This document shows positions 35,326 through 43,793 of a stretch of DNA of 64,000 bases, piece by piece. A program made the translations under genes and the position numbers. Every line of letters begins with the position of its first letter. The stretch's first letter is position 1. The DNA comes from JASLBX01 sp036374175 (GTDB lineage Bacteria > Actinomycetota > Actinomycetes > Jiangellales > Jiangellaceae): the NCBI GenBank assembly GCA_036374175.1, contig DASUUH010000062.1, forward strand, positions 36,744-100,743. Reading direction: 5' to 3'. The notes beneath the pieces are model-generated. The model did no database searches and had not been told where the DNA came from. It worked only from the letters and a program-made list of their open reading frames with translations.

Positions 35326-36267
35326 TTAGGTGCGGGCGAGATCGGCTGCGCCGACAATGCCGGCGTCATTGCCCAGCGTGGCGGCCCGGATCTGCGCTTC
35401 GGGACGGTGTCCCTTGCCGGTGAGGTTGGCCGAGTACGCCTCTCGTGCCGGGTCGAGCAGAAGGGCACCGGCCTCGGAGACACCTCCGCCGATGACGAAC
35501 ACCGCAGGATCGAGGATCGCGGTCAACGTGGCCAACGCCTCGCCAAGCCACCGCCCGAGTTCAGCGAGCAGCGACACCGCCAGCTCATCGCCCTCCTCGG
35601 CGGCGGTCGTGACCATCGGCCCGGTGACCGCCTCCGGGTCGCCACCGGCGAGTGCCAGCAGTCTGGCGGCGGGACCAGGATGCTCAACCGCCGCGGCCCG
35701 AGCCTCGCGCACCAGTGCACTGCCGCTCGCGTACTGTTCCAGGCACCCGAGGTTGCCGCAGCCGCACCGAATCCCACCAGGCACGATGCGCATGTGGCCG
35801 ACCTCTGCCCCGATGCCGTGGGCGCCCCGGTAGAGAGCACCGTCGAGCACGAGCCCACCGCCGATTCCGGTGCCGACTGTGACGCAGACCATGTCGTCGA
35901 CATCTTCAGCCGCGCCGAACTGAAACTCGCCCCACGCTGCCGCGTTCGCGTCGTTCTCGACAACAGACGGCAGGCCGGTCGCGGCAGTCACCTGATCGCG
36001 GACGTGGACGTCACGCCAGGCCAGATTCGGCGCGAACAACACGGTCGAGCGTCCGGCGTCCACGAAGCCCGCCGATCCCACGCCGACACCGGTTATGTCA
36101 TAGCCCGCAGCGAGCTCCTGGGTCACCGCGACGACGTTCTCGACAATCGCCGCCGGATCGGTGAATGGTGTGTCGCGCCGCGTGCGGGCGAGGATCTTTC
36201 CGGAGTCATCGACAACTCCCGCAGCGATCTTCGTACCCCCGACATCGACGCCGACGGTAAGCGCCAC
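35326..36267 (-). CDS. glkA: ROK-family glucokinase
   Basis: 313 aa. Phosphate-1 motif VDVGGTKIAAGVVDD, catalytic Asp in VENDANAAAWGE, phosphate-2 VTVGTGIGGGLV, and the ROK zinc motif CGCGNLGCLEQYASG. Adenosine region VFVIGGGVSEAG near the end. It phosphorylates glucose with ATP; Streptomyces GlkA of this family also mediates glucose repression. GTG at 36267. The upstream SRPBCC gene ends one base before it (TGAGGTG), so the two are coupled. Confidence 0.9.
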   Translation of the reverse strand: MALTVGVDVGGTKIAAGVVDDSGKILARTRRDTPFTDPAAIVENVVAVTQELAAGYDITGVGVGSAGFVDAGRSTVLFAPNLAWRDVHVRDQVTAATGLPSVVENDANAAAWGEFQFGAAEDVDDMVCVTVGTGIGGGLVLDGALYRGAHGIGAEVGHMRIVPGGIRCGCGNLGCLEQYASGSALVREARAAAVEHPGPAARLLALAGGDPEAVTGPMVTTAAEEGDELAVSLLAELGRWLGEALATLTAILDPAVFVIGGGVSEAGALLLDPAREAYSANLTGKGHRPEAQIRAATLGNDAGIVGAADLART

Positions 36268-36268
36268 C

Positions 36269-36709
36269 TCAGCCCTCCACCCGCTTCTTCAGCTCCTTGA
36301 GAGCAGTGTCGATGATCACCTTCTCGGCCTTGCGCTTCATCAGGCCGAGCAGCGGAATGGCCACATCGACGCTGAGCTGGTAGGTGACCTCGGTGCTGCC
36401 CTCGCCGACCGGCTCGAGCTGATACGACCCGTCCATCGCCTTGAGCAGCCCGCCTTCGACCAGGGTCCAGCGCACTTCGGTGTCGTCGTCCCACTCGTAC
36501 GACAGCGTGTAAGTGTCCTTGATGGCGCCGGCGTCCAGGACGAACCGCGCCTCGGCCGGGCGCTCCTGCTCGTCGTCGTACACCGTGAGGATGTCGACCT
36601 GCTTGACCGATGCGGTCCATTCGGGATACGCCTCGAGGTCGGCGATGACCGCCATCACCTCGGCCGGTGGAGCCTCGATGACGATGCTCGAAGTCGTTTG
36701 CTCGGCCAT
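36269..36709 (-). CDS. SRPBCC (START-like) family protein
   Basis: 146 aa from ATG at 36709, with GAGGGA upstream. START/Bet v1-type fold: IVIEAPPAEVMAVIADLEAYPEWTASV at the start, a beta-rich middle, and the long C-terminal helix LMKRKAEKVIIDTALKELKKRVEG. Such proteins bind lipids or hydrophobic ligands in a deep cavity; no catalytic residues can be named. Coupled to glucokinase; a homologue lies near plsC in mycobacteria. Confidence 0.85.
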   Translation of the reverse strand: MAEQTTSSIVIEAPPAEVMAVIADLEAYPEWTASVKQVDILTVYDDEQERPAEARFVLDAGAIKDTYTLSYEWDDDTEVRWTLVEGGLLKAMDGSYQLEPVGEGSTEVTYQLSVDVAIPLLGLMKRKAEKVIIDTALKELKKRVEG

Positions 36710-36771
36710 GGTTCGTCCCTCATTGCCAGCGTCGTCGGAAGCGGGTGCCAGCCTGTGGTGGCGAAGCGACC

Positions 36772-37170
36772 CTATCGGTCCAGGCCCACACGCGGTGTCC
36801 CTACTGCCCGATCCCGCTCGAGCTCGTCCTTGAGGGCATGGATCCGACGCTTGTACCCACGCACGTAGGACTCGCGGAGCCGCGGTACCCGCCGGGCGGC
36901 CAGCGAGCGCGCCGGGTCGGCCCGCAAGAACCAGTGGACGATCACTCCGTCCCGCCACGGCTCCAGCCAAATCTCTGCTGATCCGACCAGCGCACCAGCG
37001 ACCGTCCACTGGACTCCCTTGATCCCGCGATCGCGAGTGACCGTGAGATTGAGCTCGGGCCACCACTCCCGCCAGAGCGTGGGATCGGCAAACTTGCGCG
37101 CGAGTTCGGCGGCATCAGCGACGACGAACGACTCGTCGATGATGTCCACTGCCGGGGCCACGGGCGACAC
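36772..37170 (-). CDS. Second SRPBCC/polyketide cyclase-like protein
   Basis: About 132 aa from GTG at 37170; GTG codons at 37161 and 37149 are also possible. SRPBCC features: IIDESFVVADAAELARKFADPTLWREWWPELNLTV, the strands QWTVAGALVGSAEIWLEPW and VIVHWFLRA, and a C-terminal basic helix YVRGYKRRIHALKDELERD. Ligand unknown. 62 bases upstream of the first SRPBCC gene on the same strand, likely cotranscribed toward glucokinase. Divergent from the histidine kinase gene. Confidence 0.75.
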   Translation of the reverse strand: MSPVAPAVDIIDESFVVADAAELARKFADPTLWREWWPELNLTVTRDRGIKGVQWTVAGALVGSAEIWLEPWRDGVIVHWFLRADPARSLAARRVPRLRESYVRGYKRRIHALKDELERDRAVGTPRVGLDR

Positions 37171-37246
37171 GATAGCCGCTGGCGAATCGGCGCGAGGCGG
37201 CGATGTGCGGCAGACTTTCCCGCATGCTTCTCGGTTAGGTTCGGGG

Positions 37247-38830
37247 GTGATCCGGGAATTGAGCGGCCTGGGACTGCATCCGCTCGGCGAACGCCACTGG
37301 CGTGCCGTCGCCGTGGCCCGCCCCGGCATGCTCGCGCTCGTAGTCGCTCTCACGGCCGCAGCGCGAGACGACGTCACTAACCCGTGGTGGCTCGTCGCCC
37401 TGGCACTTGTGGCGGTCACAGCCGGCCTGGCCCAACGGACCCTGCCGCATGCCTGGCTGCAAGCGGCCGCCGAGATGACCGCCGCTGCGGTCATCGTCGG
37501 GCTAGCCATGCGCGAGTCCTATCTCGGCCTGCCGTACCTGCTGCTGCCGGCTTTCGCCGGCGGCCTCGCGGGCAGCGTCGGCGGCGCCGCACTGTGTACC
37601 GGTGCTGGTACGGCGGGCCTCCTGATCGGCCTGCTCATTCCGACCAGTCCGCTCGACGCCGCGACGGTGGTAAGCCTCGTTCCGTGGGTTCCGATGATCT
37701 TCGCGACCGGATCGGTTGGCGCCTGGGTGCGCCGCCAGCAGGCCACCCGGCCGGCCGACGTCACCCGATACGGCGCCGCCTACCGACTGCTGTCGGAACT
37801 GCGCGTGCTGTCGCGTCGGCTGTCCGGTGGCCTCGACCCGGTGGCACTGGCGGACGGCTTGCTCGACGACGTGTACACCTGGACCGACGCCCACCGGGCC
37901 GCCCTGCTCGTCCGCCGCGAAGGCGGCATCCTGCTGCCCCTCGCGCGGCGCGGTGGCGACGACAGCTGGCTCGCCAAGGCGGAGGAGGACTCGCTGGTGA
38001 TGGACGCGTGGACGACCGAGGCGCCGGCGAACGCGACCGTCGGTCGCCGTGAACACCGCCTGGTGATTCCGCTGCGGGTGGGAAGCCGGACGATCGGAGT
38101 GGTCGTCGCCGACGTCGCTACGCCGGTGCCGGCGGCGGAACTGGCCACGCTCGCCCGCTCCACCGACGACGGGGCGCTCAGGCTCGAGACCGCCCTGCTT
38201 TTCGACGAGGTGCGCGAGATCGCCACCCGGGAAGAGCGGCGGCGGCTGGCCCGCGAGATTCACGACGGGATAGCCCAGGAGCTCGCTTCACTCGGCTATC
38301 TCATCGACGACTTGCAGGCCCGGGCGCAGGATGCCGAACTTCGCTCGCTCGCCAGCACACTCCGCAAGGAGGTCACGCGCGTCCTGTCTGATCTGCGCCA
38401 CTCCATCTTCGATTTGCGCAGTGATGTTCCAGCCGACGTCGGGATTGGCACGGCCCTCGCCGGATACGCCCGAGAGGTCGGCTCACAAAGCGGGCTCACC
38501 GTCCACCTGGTGCACGAAGAATCGCAGGAGCGGCTGCGCCCGGAAGTGGAGGCCGAGTTGCTGCGGATCGGGCAGGAGGCGATCACCAATGTCCGCAACC
38601 ACGCTAAGGCGCGCAACCTGTGGGTCACCGTATCGGTCAACCCGCCGGCGGCCCGGGTGCAGGTGGCCGATGACGGCGTCGGGCTTGGTGTTCGCCCGCG
38701 GGATCGCTACGGGCTGGACATCATGGCCGAACGCGCCCGGCGCGTCGGCGCCACTTTGCTGATCGAGAATCGTCCTGCGGGAGGTACCGTCGTAGATGTG
38801 TCTCTCGGCGTCGACGAGGGAAAGAGGTAA
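37247..38830 (+). CDS. NarL-type sensor histidine kinase with membrane and GAF domains
   Basis: 527 aa from GTG at 37247. The N-terminal ~160 residues form about five membrane helices (ALVVALTAAARD through VVSLVPWVPMIFATGSVGAWV). A GAF-like domain covers about 185-315. The HisKA_3 dimerisation domain has the phospho-His in RRLAREIHDGIAQELASLGY, and the HATPase has GQEAITNVRNHAKARN and VADDGVGLG, ending in GLDIMAERARRVGATL. It autophosphorylates on His in response to an unknown signal and pairs with the regulator 2 bases downstream. Confidence 0.9.
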   Translation: MIRELSGLGLHPLGERHWRAVAVARPGMLALVVALTAAARDDVTNPWWLVALALVAVTAGLAQRTLPHAWLQAAAEMTAAAVIVGLAMRESYLGLPYLLLPAFAGGLAGSVGGAALCTGAGTAGLLIGLLIPTSPLDAATVVSLVPWVPMIFATGSVGAWVRRQQATRPADVTRYGAAYRLLSELRVLSRRLSGGLDPVALADGLLDDVYTWTDAHRAALLVRREGGILLPLARRGGDDSWLAKAEEDSLVMDAWTTEAPANATVGRREHRLVIPLRVGSRTIGVVVADVATPVPAAELATLARSTDDGALRLETALLFDEVREIATREERRRLAREIHDGIAQELASLGYLIDDLQARAQDAELRSLASTLRKEVTRVLSDLRHSIFDLRSDVPADVGIGTALAGYAREVGSQSGLTVHLVHEESQERLRPEVEAELLRIGQEAITNVRNHAKARNLWVTVSVNPPAARVQVADDGVGLGVRPRDRYGLDIMAERARRVGATLLIENRPAGGTVVDVSLGVDEGKR

Positions 38831-38832
38831 CC

Positions 38833-39471
38833 GTGCCGGCAACAGTGCTGCTGGTCGACGACCACGAGCTGATCCGCCAGGGCCTCCGGCGGGCTTTCGA
38901 GCGTGATGCGGACTTCACCGTAGTCGGCGAGGCCGGAACCCTCGCCGAGGCCACGAAGCTCGCAAACACCCTTCGCCCTGACGTCTGCGTGATCGACGTT
39001 CGGCTGCCCGACGGCAACGGTCTCGAACTCGCCGAGAAGCTCCGGCAGGCCCGCTCGGACGTCGGTCTGGTCGTCTTGACCATGTACGCGGGCGACGACC
39101 AGTTGTTCGCGGCGCTGGACGCTGGAGCGTCGGCGTTCGTCCCGAAGAGCGCTCCGAGCGACGACGTGGTCGCCGCCGCCCGCCACGCTGCGGCCAAGCC
39201 CACTTCTTTCGTGGCCGATGATCTCGCGGCCGCCATGCATCGCCGGCTCAACCCGACCGGCCCGCAGCTGACCAGGCGCGAGCGTGAGGTTCTCGACCTG
39301 CTCGCCGAGGGGCTCGGCGTGGCCAGCATCGCAGGCAAGCTCTACATCAGCGAGTCAACGACCAAAACTCACGTGTCCAAGCTGTACGACAAGCTCGGTG
39401 CGGCCAATCGGGCGCAGGCGATCATGGCGGCGGTGCGGGCCGGCTTGCTTGACGACACAGATCGCGAGTGA
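38833..39471 (+). CDS. NarL/LuxR-family response regulator
   Basis: 212 aa. Receiver domain with acidic LLVDDHELIRQG, phospho-acceptor Asp in CVIDVRLPDGNG (about residue 56) and Lys in AFVPKSAPSDDV. The LuxR-type helix-turn-helix at about 145-205 reads LTRREREVLDLLAEGLG and ISESTTKTHVSKLYDKLGAANRAQAI. GTG at 38833 with GAGG upstream. Cognate partner of the preceding kinase. Confidence 0.93.
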   Translation: MPATVLLVDDHELIRQGLRRAFERDADFTVVGEAGTLAEATKLANTLRPDVCVIDVRLPDGNGLELAEKLRQARSDVGLVVLTMYAGDDQLFAALDAGASAFVPKSAPSDDVVAAARHAAAKPTSFVADDLAAAMHRRLNPTGPQLTRREREVLDLLAEGLGVASIAGKLYISESTTKTHVSKLYDKLGAANRAQAIMAAVRAGLLDDTDRE

Positions 39472-39653
39472 CCCAGGCCCCCAGCGAGAATGGGCCGTTC
39501 GGGTGATGACGTATTGCCCGTACGCCGGATCGACTCGAAGTATCCGACCTGACAGCTTTGGAACGGGCATGCATCCAGAGCGGACCTCCATTGCGCCGTG
39601 CCCCAATTGAGTACCGAATCGTTTGCGCAGGGCCACCGAGGGAGGTTGCCGCG

Positions 39654-39800
39654 ATGCGGACGCCCGGACCACCTGACCCCCGACCACGGCGGGCCAGGAT
39701 GTTCGAGTACGCACTCGTAATTCTGACCGTGGCTGCCGTGGTGGCGCTGGCGACCTGGTTCCTCACCCATGAGATCACCGAAGGTTTAGGCGGGCCGTAG
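39654..39800 (+). CDS. Small single-helix membrane protein (48 aa)
   Basis: 48 aa; ATG at 39654 preceded by GAGGGAGG, 8 bases upstream, one of the best ribosome binding sites here. A short basic, proline-rich head (MRTPGPPDPRPRRAR) precedes one membrane helix (EYALVILTVAAVVALATWFL) and a small tail (THEITEGLGGP). The RARMFEYALV junction recalls Flp-type pilin processing sites, which have Glu-Tyr just inside the helix, but the usual Gly before the cleavage point is Arg. The 182 bases before it hold no other recognised gene. Convergent with pimB (6 bases). Confidence 0.65.
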   Translation: MRTPGPPDPRPRRARMFEYALVILTVAAVVALATWFLTHEITEGLGGP

Positions 39801-39806
39801 CGACCC

Positions 39807-40934
39807 TCACCCGAGTAGCCGGCGCAGTGTCGCGACCGAATGCTCCCAGCTCCACTCTTCCTGAACCCAGGCTCTCGCCTTGTCGCCCAGTACACGGACG
39901 AGCCCAGGGTCTTCCAGCAACTCCGCCGCCCGCTTCGCGATGGCAGCGGGGTCCCGAGCGTCCACCACGTAACCGGTCTCGCCGTCCAGAACCGTCTCGG
40001 GCGCTCCCCCGCTGTCGCCCACCAGTACCGGGCAGCCCGATGCCTGCGCCTCTAGGAACACGATGCCCAGTGCCTCCGGTTCCAGCCCACCCAGGCGGGT
40101 CCGGCAGGGCATCGCGAATACGTCACCGGCGTCGAACCACGCCGGGGCATCCGACCACGGCACGGCGCCGGCGAACATAACCGACGCGCTCACTCCGTTG
40201 TCGCGCACAAGTCGTTCCAGCCGCCGCCGGTACGGCCCGTCGCCGACCAGCAGCAGCAGCGCGTCCGGGACCGCGGCGATGATCTGCGGCATCGCCCGGA
40301 TCAACGCATCCTGGCCCTTGCGGGCGATGAACCGCGACACCGACAGCAGGACCGGACGGCCGGAGTCGATCCCCAGCCGGGCGCGGATCTGCGCTCCACC
40401 CTGGCCGGGACTGAATGTGGAGCTGTCCACACCGGGTGCGAGCCGCACCATCCGCTCACTGGCCGCGGGTGACAACGCAGGGGTGATGCGCCGCCGGCAG
40501 AACTCCGACACGTACGTCAGCACGTCGCACGCCTCGCCGATGGAGTTGAGCGCGCTCCTGGCGACGGGCACCTTGGCCCACCAGGTCTCGTGGCCGTGAG
40601 TGAGGCCCACGATGCGCCGGGCACCCAGCGAGCGCAGTGGGCGGGCCAGTGCGCCGAGCGGCGCTGCCGCGCCGAAAAGCACCGAGTCGCAGCCGCTGTC
40701 GACGAAGACTTGCGCGACTCTCCGCCGAACGGCCGGCGTGGGCAGCAGAGTCGAGGCGGGATCCCGGATCACCGGGTAAGGCAACCTGGCATCCAACTGG
40801 CGGTCGCCGACCATGCTCGCGGTGTACACGACGACCTCCTCGGCGGGCAGGCGGTTGCACAACGCGAAGACGAACGACTCGATCCCGCCGCGGCGGGTCG
40901 GAAAGTCGTTCGTGACGACCAGAGTGCGGCCCAC
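39807..40934 (-). CDS. pimB: GDP-mannose-dependent phosphatidylinositol mannosyltransferase (PimB type, GT4)
   Basis: 375 aa GT-B fold. Acceptor side: NDFPTRRGGIESFVFALCNRLP and LTHGHETWWAKVP. Donor side: LSVSRFIARKGQDALIRAMP, VGDGPYRRRLERL and the retaining E-x7-E in EPEALGIVFLEAQASGCPV. It adds the second mannose to phosphatidylinositol in PIM/LM/LAM synthesis on the inner membrane face. GTG at 40934 shares one base with the stop of the upstream M48 protease. Position near plsC and the NlpC/P60 gene matches mycobacterial pimB. Confidence 0.9.
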   Translation of the reverse strand: MGRTLVVTNDFPTRRGGIESFVFALCNRLPAEEVVVYTASMVGDRQLDARLPYPVIRDPASTLLPTPAVRRRVAQVFVDSGCDSVLFGAAAPLGALARPLRSLGARRIVGLTHGHETWWAKVPVARSALNSIGEACDVLTYVSEFCRRRITPALSPAASERMVRLAPGVDSSTFSPGQGGAQIRARLGIDSGRPVLLSVSRFIARKGQDALIRAMPQIIAAVPDALLLLVGDGPYRRRLERLVRDNGVSASVMFAGAVPWSDAPAWFDAGDVFAMPCRTRLGGLEPEALGIVFLEAQASGCPVLVGDSGGAPETVLDGETGYVVDARDPAAIAKRAAELLEDPGLVRVLGDKARAWVQEEWSWEHSVATLRRLLG

Positions 40935-42232
40935 TACTCTCCCTTCACCAGGTCTGCCGGTTCGGTTTCGCCGTGCAGCTTCGCCCAGGTCCTGGCCAGG
41001 GCGATCCGCTGCGGGTGCGTCGGGTGGCTGGCGAACAGCGCGAACAGCCAGGCCGGCGGATCTGGATCGGAATAAGCCGTGACGGCCAGGCTGTGCTGCA
41101 TCTGCACAAACGTGGCAGCATCGCCGGTCAGATCTAGCGAATGCACGTCTGCGCGCGTCTCAACCCGGCGGCTCACCAGGTTCTGCACCGGCGCAGCGAC
41201 CAGCCCGAGGACCGTGACGATCGCGAGCACCAGCGCGATCACGCGCGGATCGGACGGACCCGTCGCACCTGCGCGATCAAGCGGCCAACGCAACGCCAGT
41301 AAGCCGGCCAACACACATACCCCGGCGGCCGCCGCCAGTGCGCCCAGCAGGGTGCCGTTGCGGACGTCGTTGTCAACCGTGTGGCCGAGTTCGTGCGCGA
41401 CGATCGAGCGGATCTCGTCGTCCGGTGCCCGATCCAGCAGCGTGTCGTACACGACGATCCGGTGGGTCGCACCGAATCCGGACACATAGGCATTCAGCGT
41501 GGTCGTCCGCCGAGACGCGTCGGCCACCAGTACCTCGTCGACGTTCAACCCGTCCGCCTGTGCAAGTTCGAGCAGCGACGTGCGCAACTCACCGTCGTCC
41601 ATGGGGGTGAACTTGTTGAACACCGGCTCGATCACCAGTGGGTACACGAAGGACAGTGCCACCACGAAGGCGGCGGCGCCGGCCGCCGCCGCTACCCACC
41701 ACCAGCGTGGGAATGCGCGGGCGAGCGCGACGAGGGCGAGCAGGGCCAGCAACGTGCCGACTACCTGGAGGCCGAACGACCGGGCCACATCGGCCAGCCA
41801 GCCGGCCCAGTCTCGTGTCGAGAGGCCGTAGGAACGGCGGACTGTCTCCGCCCAGGCCGAAAACGGCAGCATCGCCGCCCGCATGACGAGCAGCAACGCC
41901 AGCCCGCCCAGGAGAACCTGCCAGATCCACCCCCCGCCGAGCGGGCGGGCGGCCAGGTCCACGATCCGTGACCCGAGCGGCGTCAGCCCGAGCACGAGCG
42001 CGACGATCAAGCCCGTGGCAAGGCTGAGGTAGCCGGGCGGCCGGCTCTCGGAGCGGTACTGCTCCGCAGCCGCCTGCTCTGCTGCGGTGAAGTCTCGGTC
42101 CGGGTCGGCGGGAATCAGCTCGACGCCGGCATCGGGGAACGGCTGCCAGGGCGTGGCCGCGACGACGACCACCAGAAACCCGACCAGCAGAATCGCGGCG
42201 ACGATCCACGTCGCGGCGCCACTGGTCCTCAC
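40934..42232 (-). CDS. M48 family zinc metalloprotease (Ste24/CAAX-type)
   Basis: 432 aa with about seven membrane helices. The zinc-protease motif is RSIVAHELGHTVDND (HExxH), and a downstream Glu ligand region is SRRVETRADVHSLDLTGD. FNKFTPMDDGELRTSLLELA and ADASRRTTTLNAYVSGFGATHRIVVYDTLLD are Ste24 blocks. It would cleave membrane or membrane-proximal proteins; its substrate is unknown. Preceded on the same strand by the NlpC/P60 gene (22 bases) and followed by pimB with a 1-base overlap. Confidence 0.9.
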   Translation of the reverse strand: MRTSGAATWIVAAILLVGFLVVVVAATPWQPFPDAGVELIPADPDRDFTAAEQAAAEQYRSESRPPGYLSLATGLIVALVLGLTPLGSRIVDLAARPLGGGWIWQVLLGGLALLLVMRAAMLPFSAWAETVRRSYGLSTRDWAGWLADVARSFGLQVVGTLLALLALVALARAFPRWWWVAAAAGAAAFVVALSFVYPLVIEPVFNKFTPMDDGELRTSLLELAQADGLNVDEVLVADASRRTTTLNAYVSGFGATHRIVVYDTLLDRAPDDEIRSIVAHELGHTVDNDVRNGTLLGALAAAAGVCVLAGLLALRWPLDRAGATGPSDPRVIALVLAIVTVLGLVAAPVQNLVSRRVETRADVHSLDLTGDAATFVQMQHSLAVTAYSDPDPPAWLFALFASHPTHPQRIALARTWAKLHGETEPADLVKGE

Positions 42233-42254
42233 CCGACGATACTAGCCGGGGTGA

Positions 42255-43379
42255 TCAGCCGCCCGGTCGCGTCGCGCCGCTGAAGTTGGACCGGTAGTAC
42301 CCGTCGAGGCTGACCATGCTGACCGGAGTGCCGGGCTTAACCGCGTGCACCATCTGGCCGTTGCCCGCGTAGATGCCTACGTGGCTGATCGGGCTGTAGA
42401 AGAACAGCAGGTCGCCCGGACGCAGATTGTCCCACGACACCCGGGTGCCCACCCCGATCTGCTGGTATGACGAGCGCGGCAGCGAGACGCCAGCGGCTGC
42501 CCACGCGGCCTGGGTCAGCCCGGAGCAGTCCCAACCATCAGGGCCGGTTCCACCCCACACGTACGGATCGCCGAGCTGGGCCAGCGCGAAGTCGAGCGCA
42601 ACCTGGCCCTTGCCCGAGGCCGGTGGCGGCTCGGACGACTGCTCGCGCTCAGTGCTGCGGCTTTCTTGCTCGGCGGCCTGTTCACGGGCGGCCAGCGCGG
42701 CCTCCTCGGCCTCCCGCCGCTCAGCCTCCAGACGCGCGCGTTCTTCGGCTTTGAGCGAGTCGAGCAGCCGCTGCGCCTCTGCCAGCAGGTCTTCGGCAAC
42801 GGCCTTCTCTTCGGCCAGTTGATCCTGGACCGCCTCCAAGCGGGCCAGTTCCTCGTCGTAAAGCAGGGTGTCCTGCTCGAGTCGCTGGCGCTGCGCCGCC
42901 ACCTGCTGGAGTTGCTCACCCTGCTGGCGGGTGTAGGCATCGATCACAGCCGCCTGCGCCAAGTACGTGTCGGGGTCGTCGGCGAGCAGCATCTGCATAG
43001 TGGGGTCGATACCGCCCGACCGATACGTCGCGGCGGCGAAATCCCCGATCTCAGTGGTCAGCTCCTTGAGCCGAGCTTCCTGTCGCGCGACGTTCTCCTC
43101 GGCCTTGGCCAACCGGAGCTCGATGTCGTCGAGTTCATCGGTGGCCAAGTGGTACCGCTCAGCGGCGACCTCCGCTTCGTGGTGCAGCTCATCGACCTTC
43201 TCTTTGACCTCTTCAAGAGTGAGATCGGGATCGGCAAAGCCCACTTGGGCCGACGTGATTCCGCCGATAGACGTGACCGCCGCGGTGCACAGCACCACGA
43301 TGAAGCGGCGCGAGCGTCCGACGCGTCGGATGTGAGTGGGGTCAGGTTGGCTCGTGGTCCGGCCGGGCAGCTCGGGCAC
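42255..43379 (-). CDS. Secreted NlpC/P60 peptidoglycan endopeptidase with coiled-coil domain
   Basis: 374 aa. An N-terminal export signal (RFIVVLCTAAVTSIGGITSA, about 26-46, AQVGFADP after it) is followed by a long Glu/Ala/Leu coiled coil (about 50-245) and a short Ser/Pro linker. The C-terminal NlpC/P60 domain (about 260-374) has catalytic Cys in GWDCSGLTQAAW, His in ISHVGIYAGNG and a third polar His in MVHAVKPG. It should cut D-Glu-mDAP bonds, like mycobacterial RipA/RipC; the coiled coil may restrain it or bind FtsEX-like activators. GTG at 43379 with AAAGGA upstream. Confidence 0.9.
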   Translation of the reverse strand: MPELPGRTTSQPDPTHIRRVGRSRRFIVVLCTAAVTSIGGITSAQVGFADPDLTLEEVKEKVDELHHEAEVAAERYHLATDELDDIELRLAKAEENVARQEARLKELTTEIGDFAAATYRSGGIDPTMQMLLADDPDTYLAQAAVIDAYTRQQGEQLQQVAAQRQRLEQDTLLYDEELARLEAVQDQLAEEKAVAEDLLAEAQRLLDSLKAEERARLEAERREAEEAALAAREQAAEQESRSTEREQSSEPPPASGKGQVALDFALAQLGDPYVWGGTGPDGWDCSGLTQAAWAAAGVSLPRSSYQQIGVGTRVSWDNLRPGDLLFFYSPISHVGIYAGNGQMVHAVKPGTPVSMVSLDGYYRSNFSGATRPGG

Positions 43380-43404
43380 GCCTGTCCTTTCCTCATACGT
43401 GGCG

Positions 43405-43444
43405 GCCTGCTCGTCGGCCGGTCGGCCGGCAGGGGGGAGCAGGC
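43405..43444 (-). terminator. Hairpin between the CxxC protein and NlpC/P60 genes
   Basis: GCCTGCTC (43405-43412) and GAGCAGGC (43437-43444) pair perfectly, with GGCCG repeats in the loop that can form an inner stem. It could end the upstream transcript or shape the NlpC/P60 leader, 25 bases before its start. Confidence 0.4.
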
Positions 43445-43456
43445 GCCTCGGGCAGA

Positions 43457-43705
43457 CTAACTAGCCGACCGCGCTCGGGGCAAGTGGCCTCGCCGGTTGG
43501 ATTGGGTGGGTTCGCCGTCCTTTCGCCGGCGCGCCACGGCAAGCCGCAACGGCGGAACCAGCCCGGCATTCGCCAGCGCGCCGATCGCCGCCTGTTCGGG
43601 TTCTGTCAGCTCTGGGCCCTCGTCGGGGACCCCGAGCAGGACCGAAACCACGCAGTCAGAACAGGCCAGGCCACGAACTTCACATGCGTCGCAGTCGATG
43701 AGCAT
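43457..43705 (-). CDS. Small conserved CxxC protein
   Basis: 82 aa. The start MLIDCDACEVRGLACSDCVV has two CxxC pairs (CDAC and CSDC) that could bind a metal ion. The middle PELTEPEQAAIGALANAGLVPPLRLAVARRR resembles a short helical pair, and the tail is basic. ATG at 43705 with GGAGGTGAGG upstream. No named family known to me; it lies upstream of the NlpC/P60 gene and downstream of the NYN gene on the same strand. Confidence 0.65.
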   Translation of the reverse strand: MLIDCDACEVRGLACSDCVVSVLLGVPDEGPELTEPEQAAIGALANAGLVPPLRLAVARRRKDGEPTQSNRRGHLPRARSAS

Positions 43706-43793
43706 CGCGCTGCCTCACCTCCGTCAGGCGGCCGCCCTTGCCGACCGCTATCTGGACGTCACGGTAGGGGCCGGGTCTGACAGGCCACCGCTG

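Noticed and set aside
43380..43456. c-di-AMP (ydaO) riboswitch before the NlpC/P60 gene
   Set aside because: The space is 77 bases, too short, and holds only a GC hairpin.
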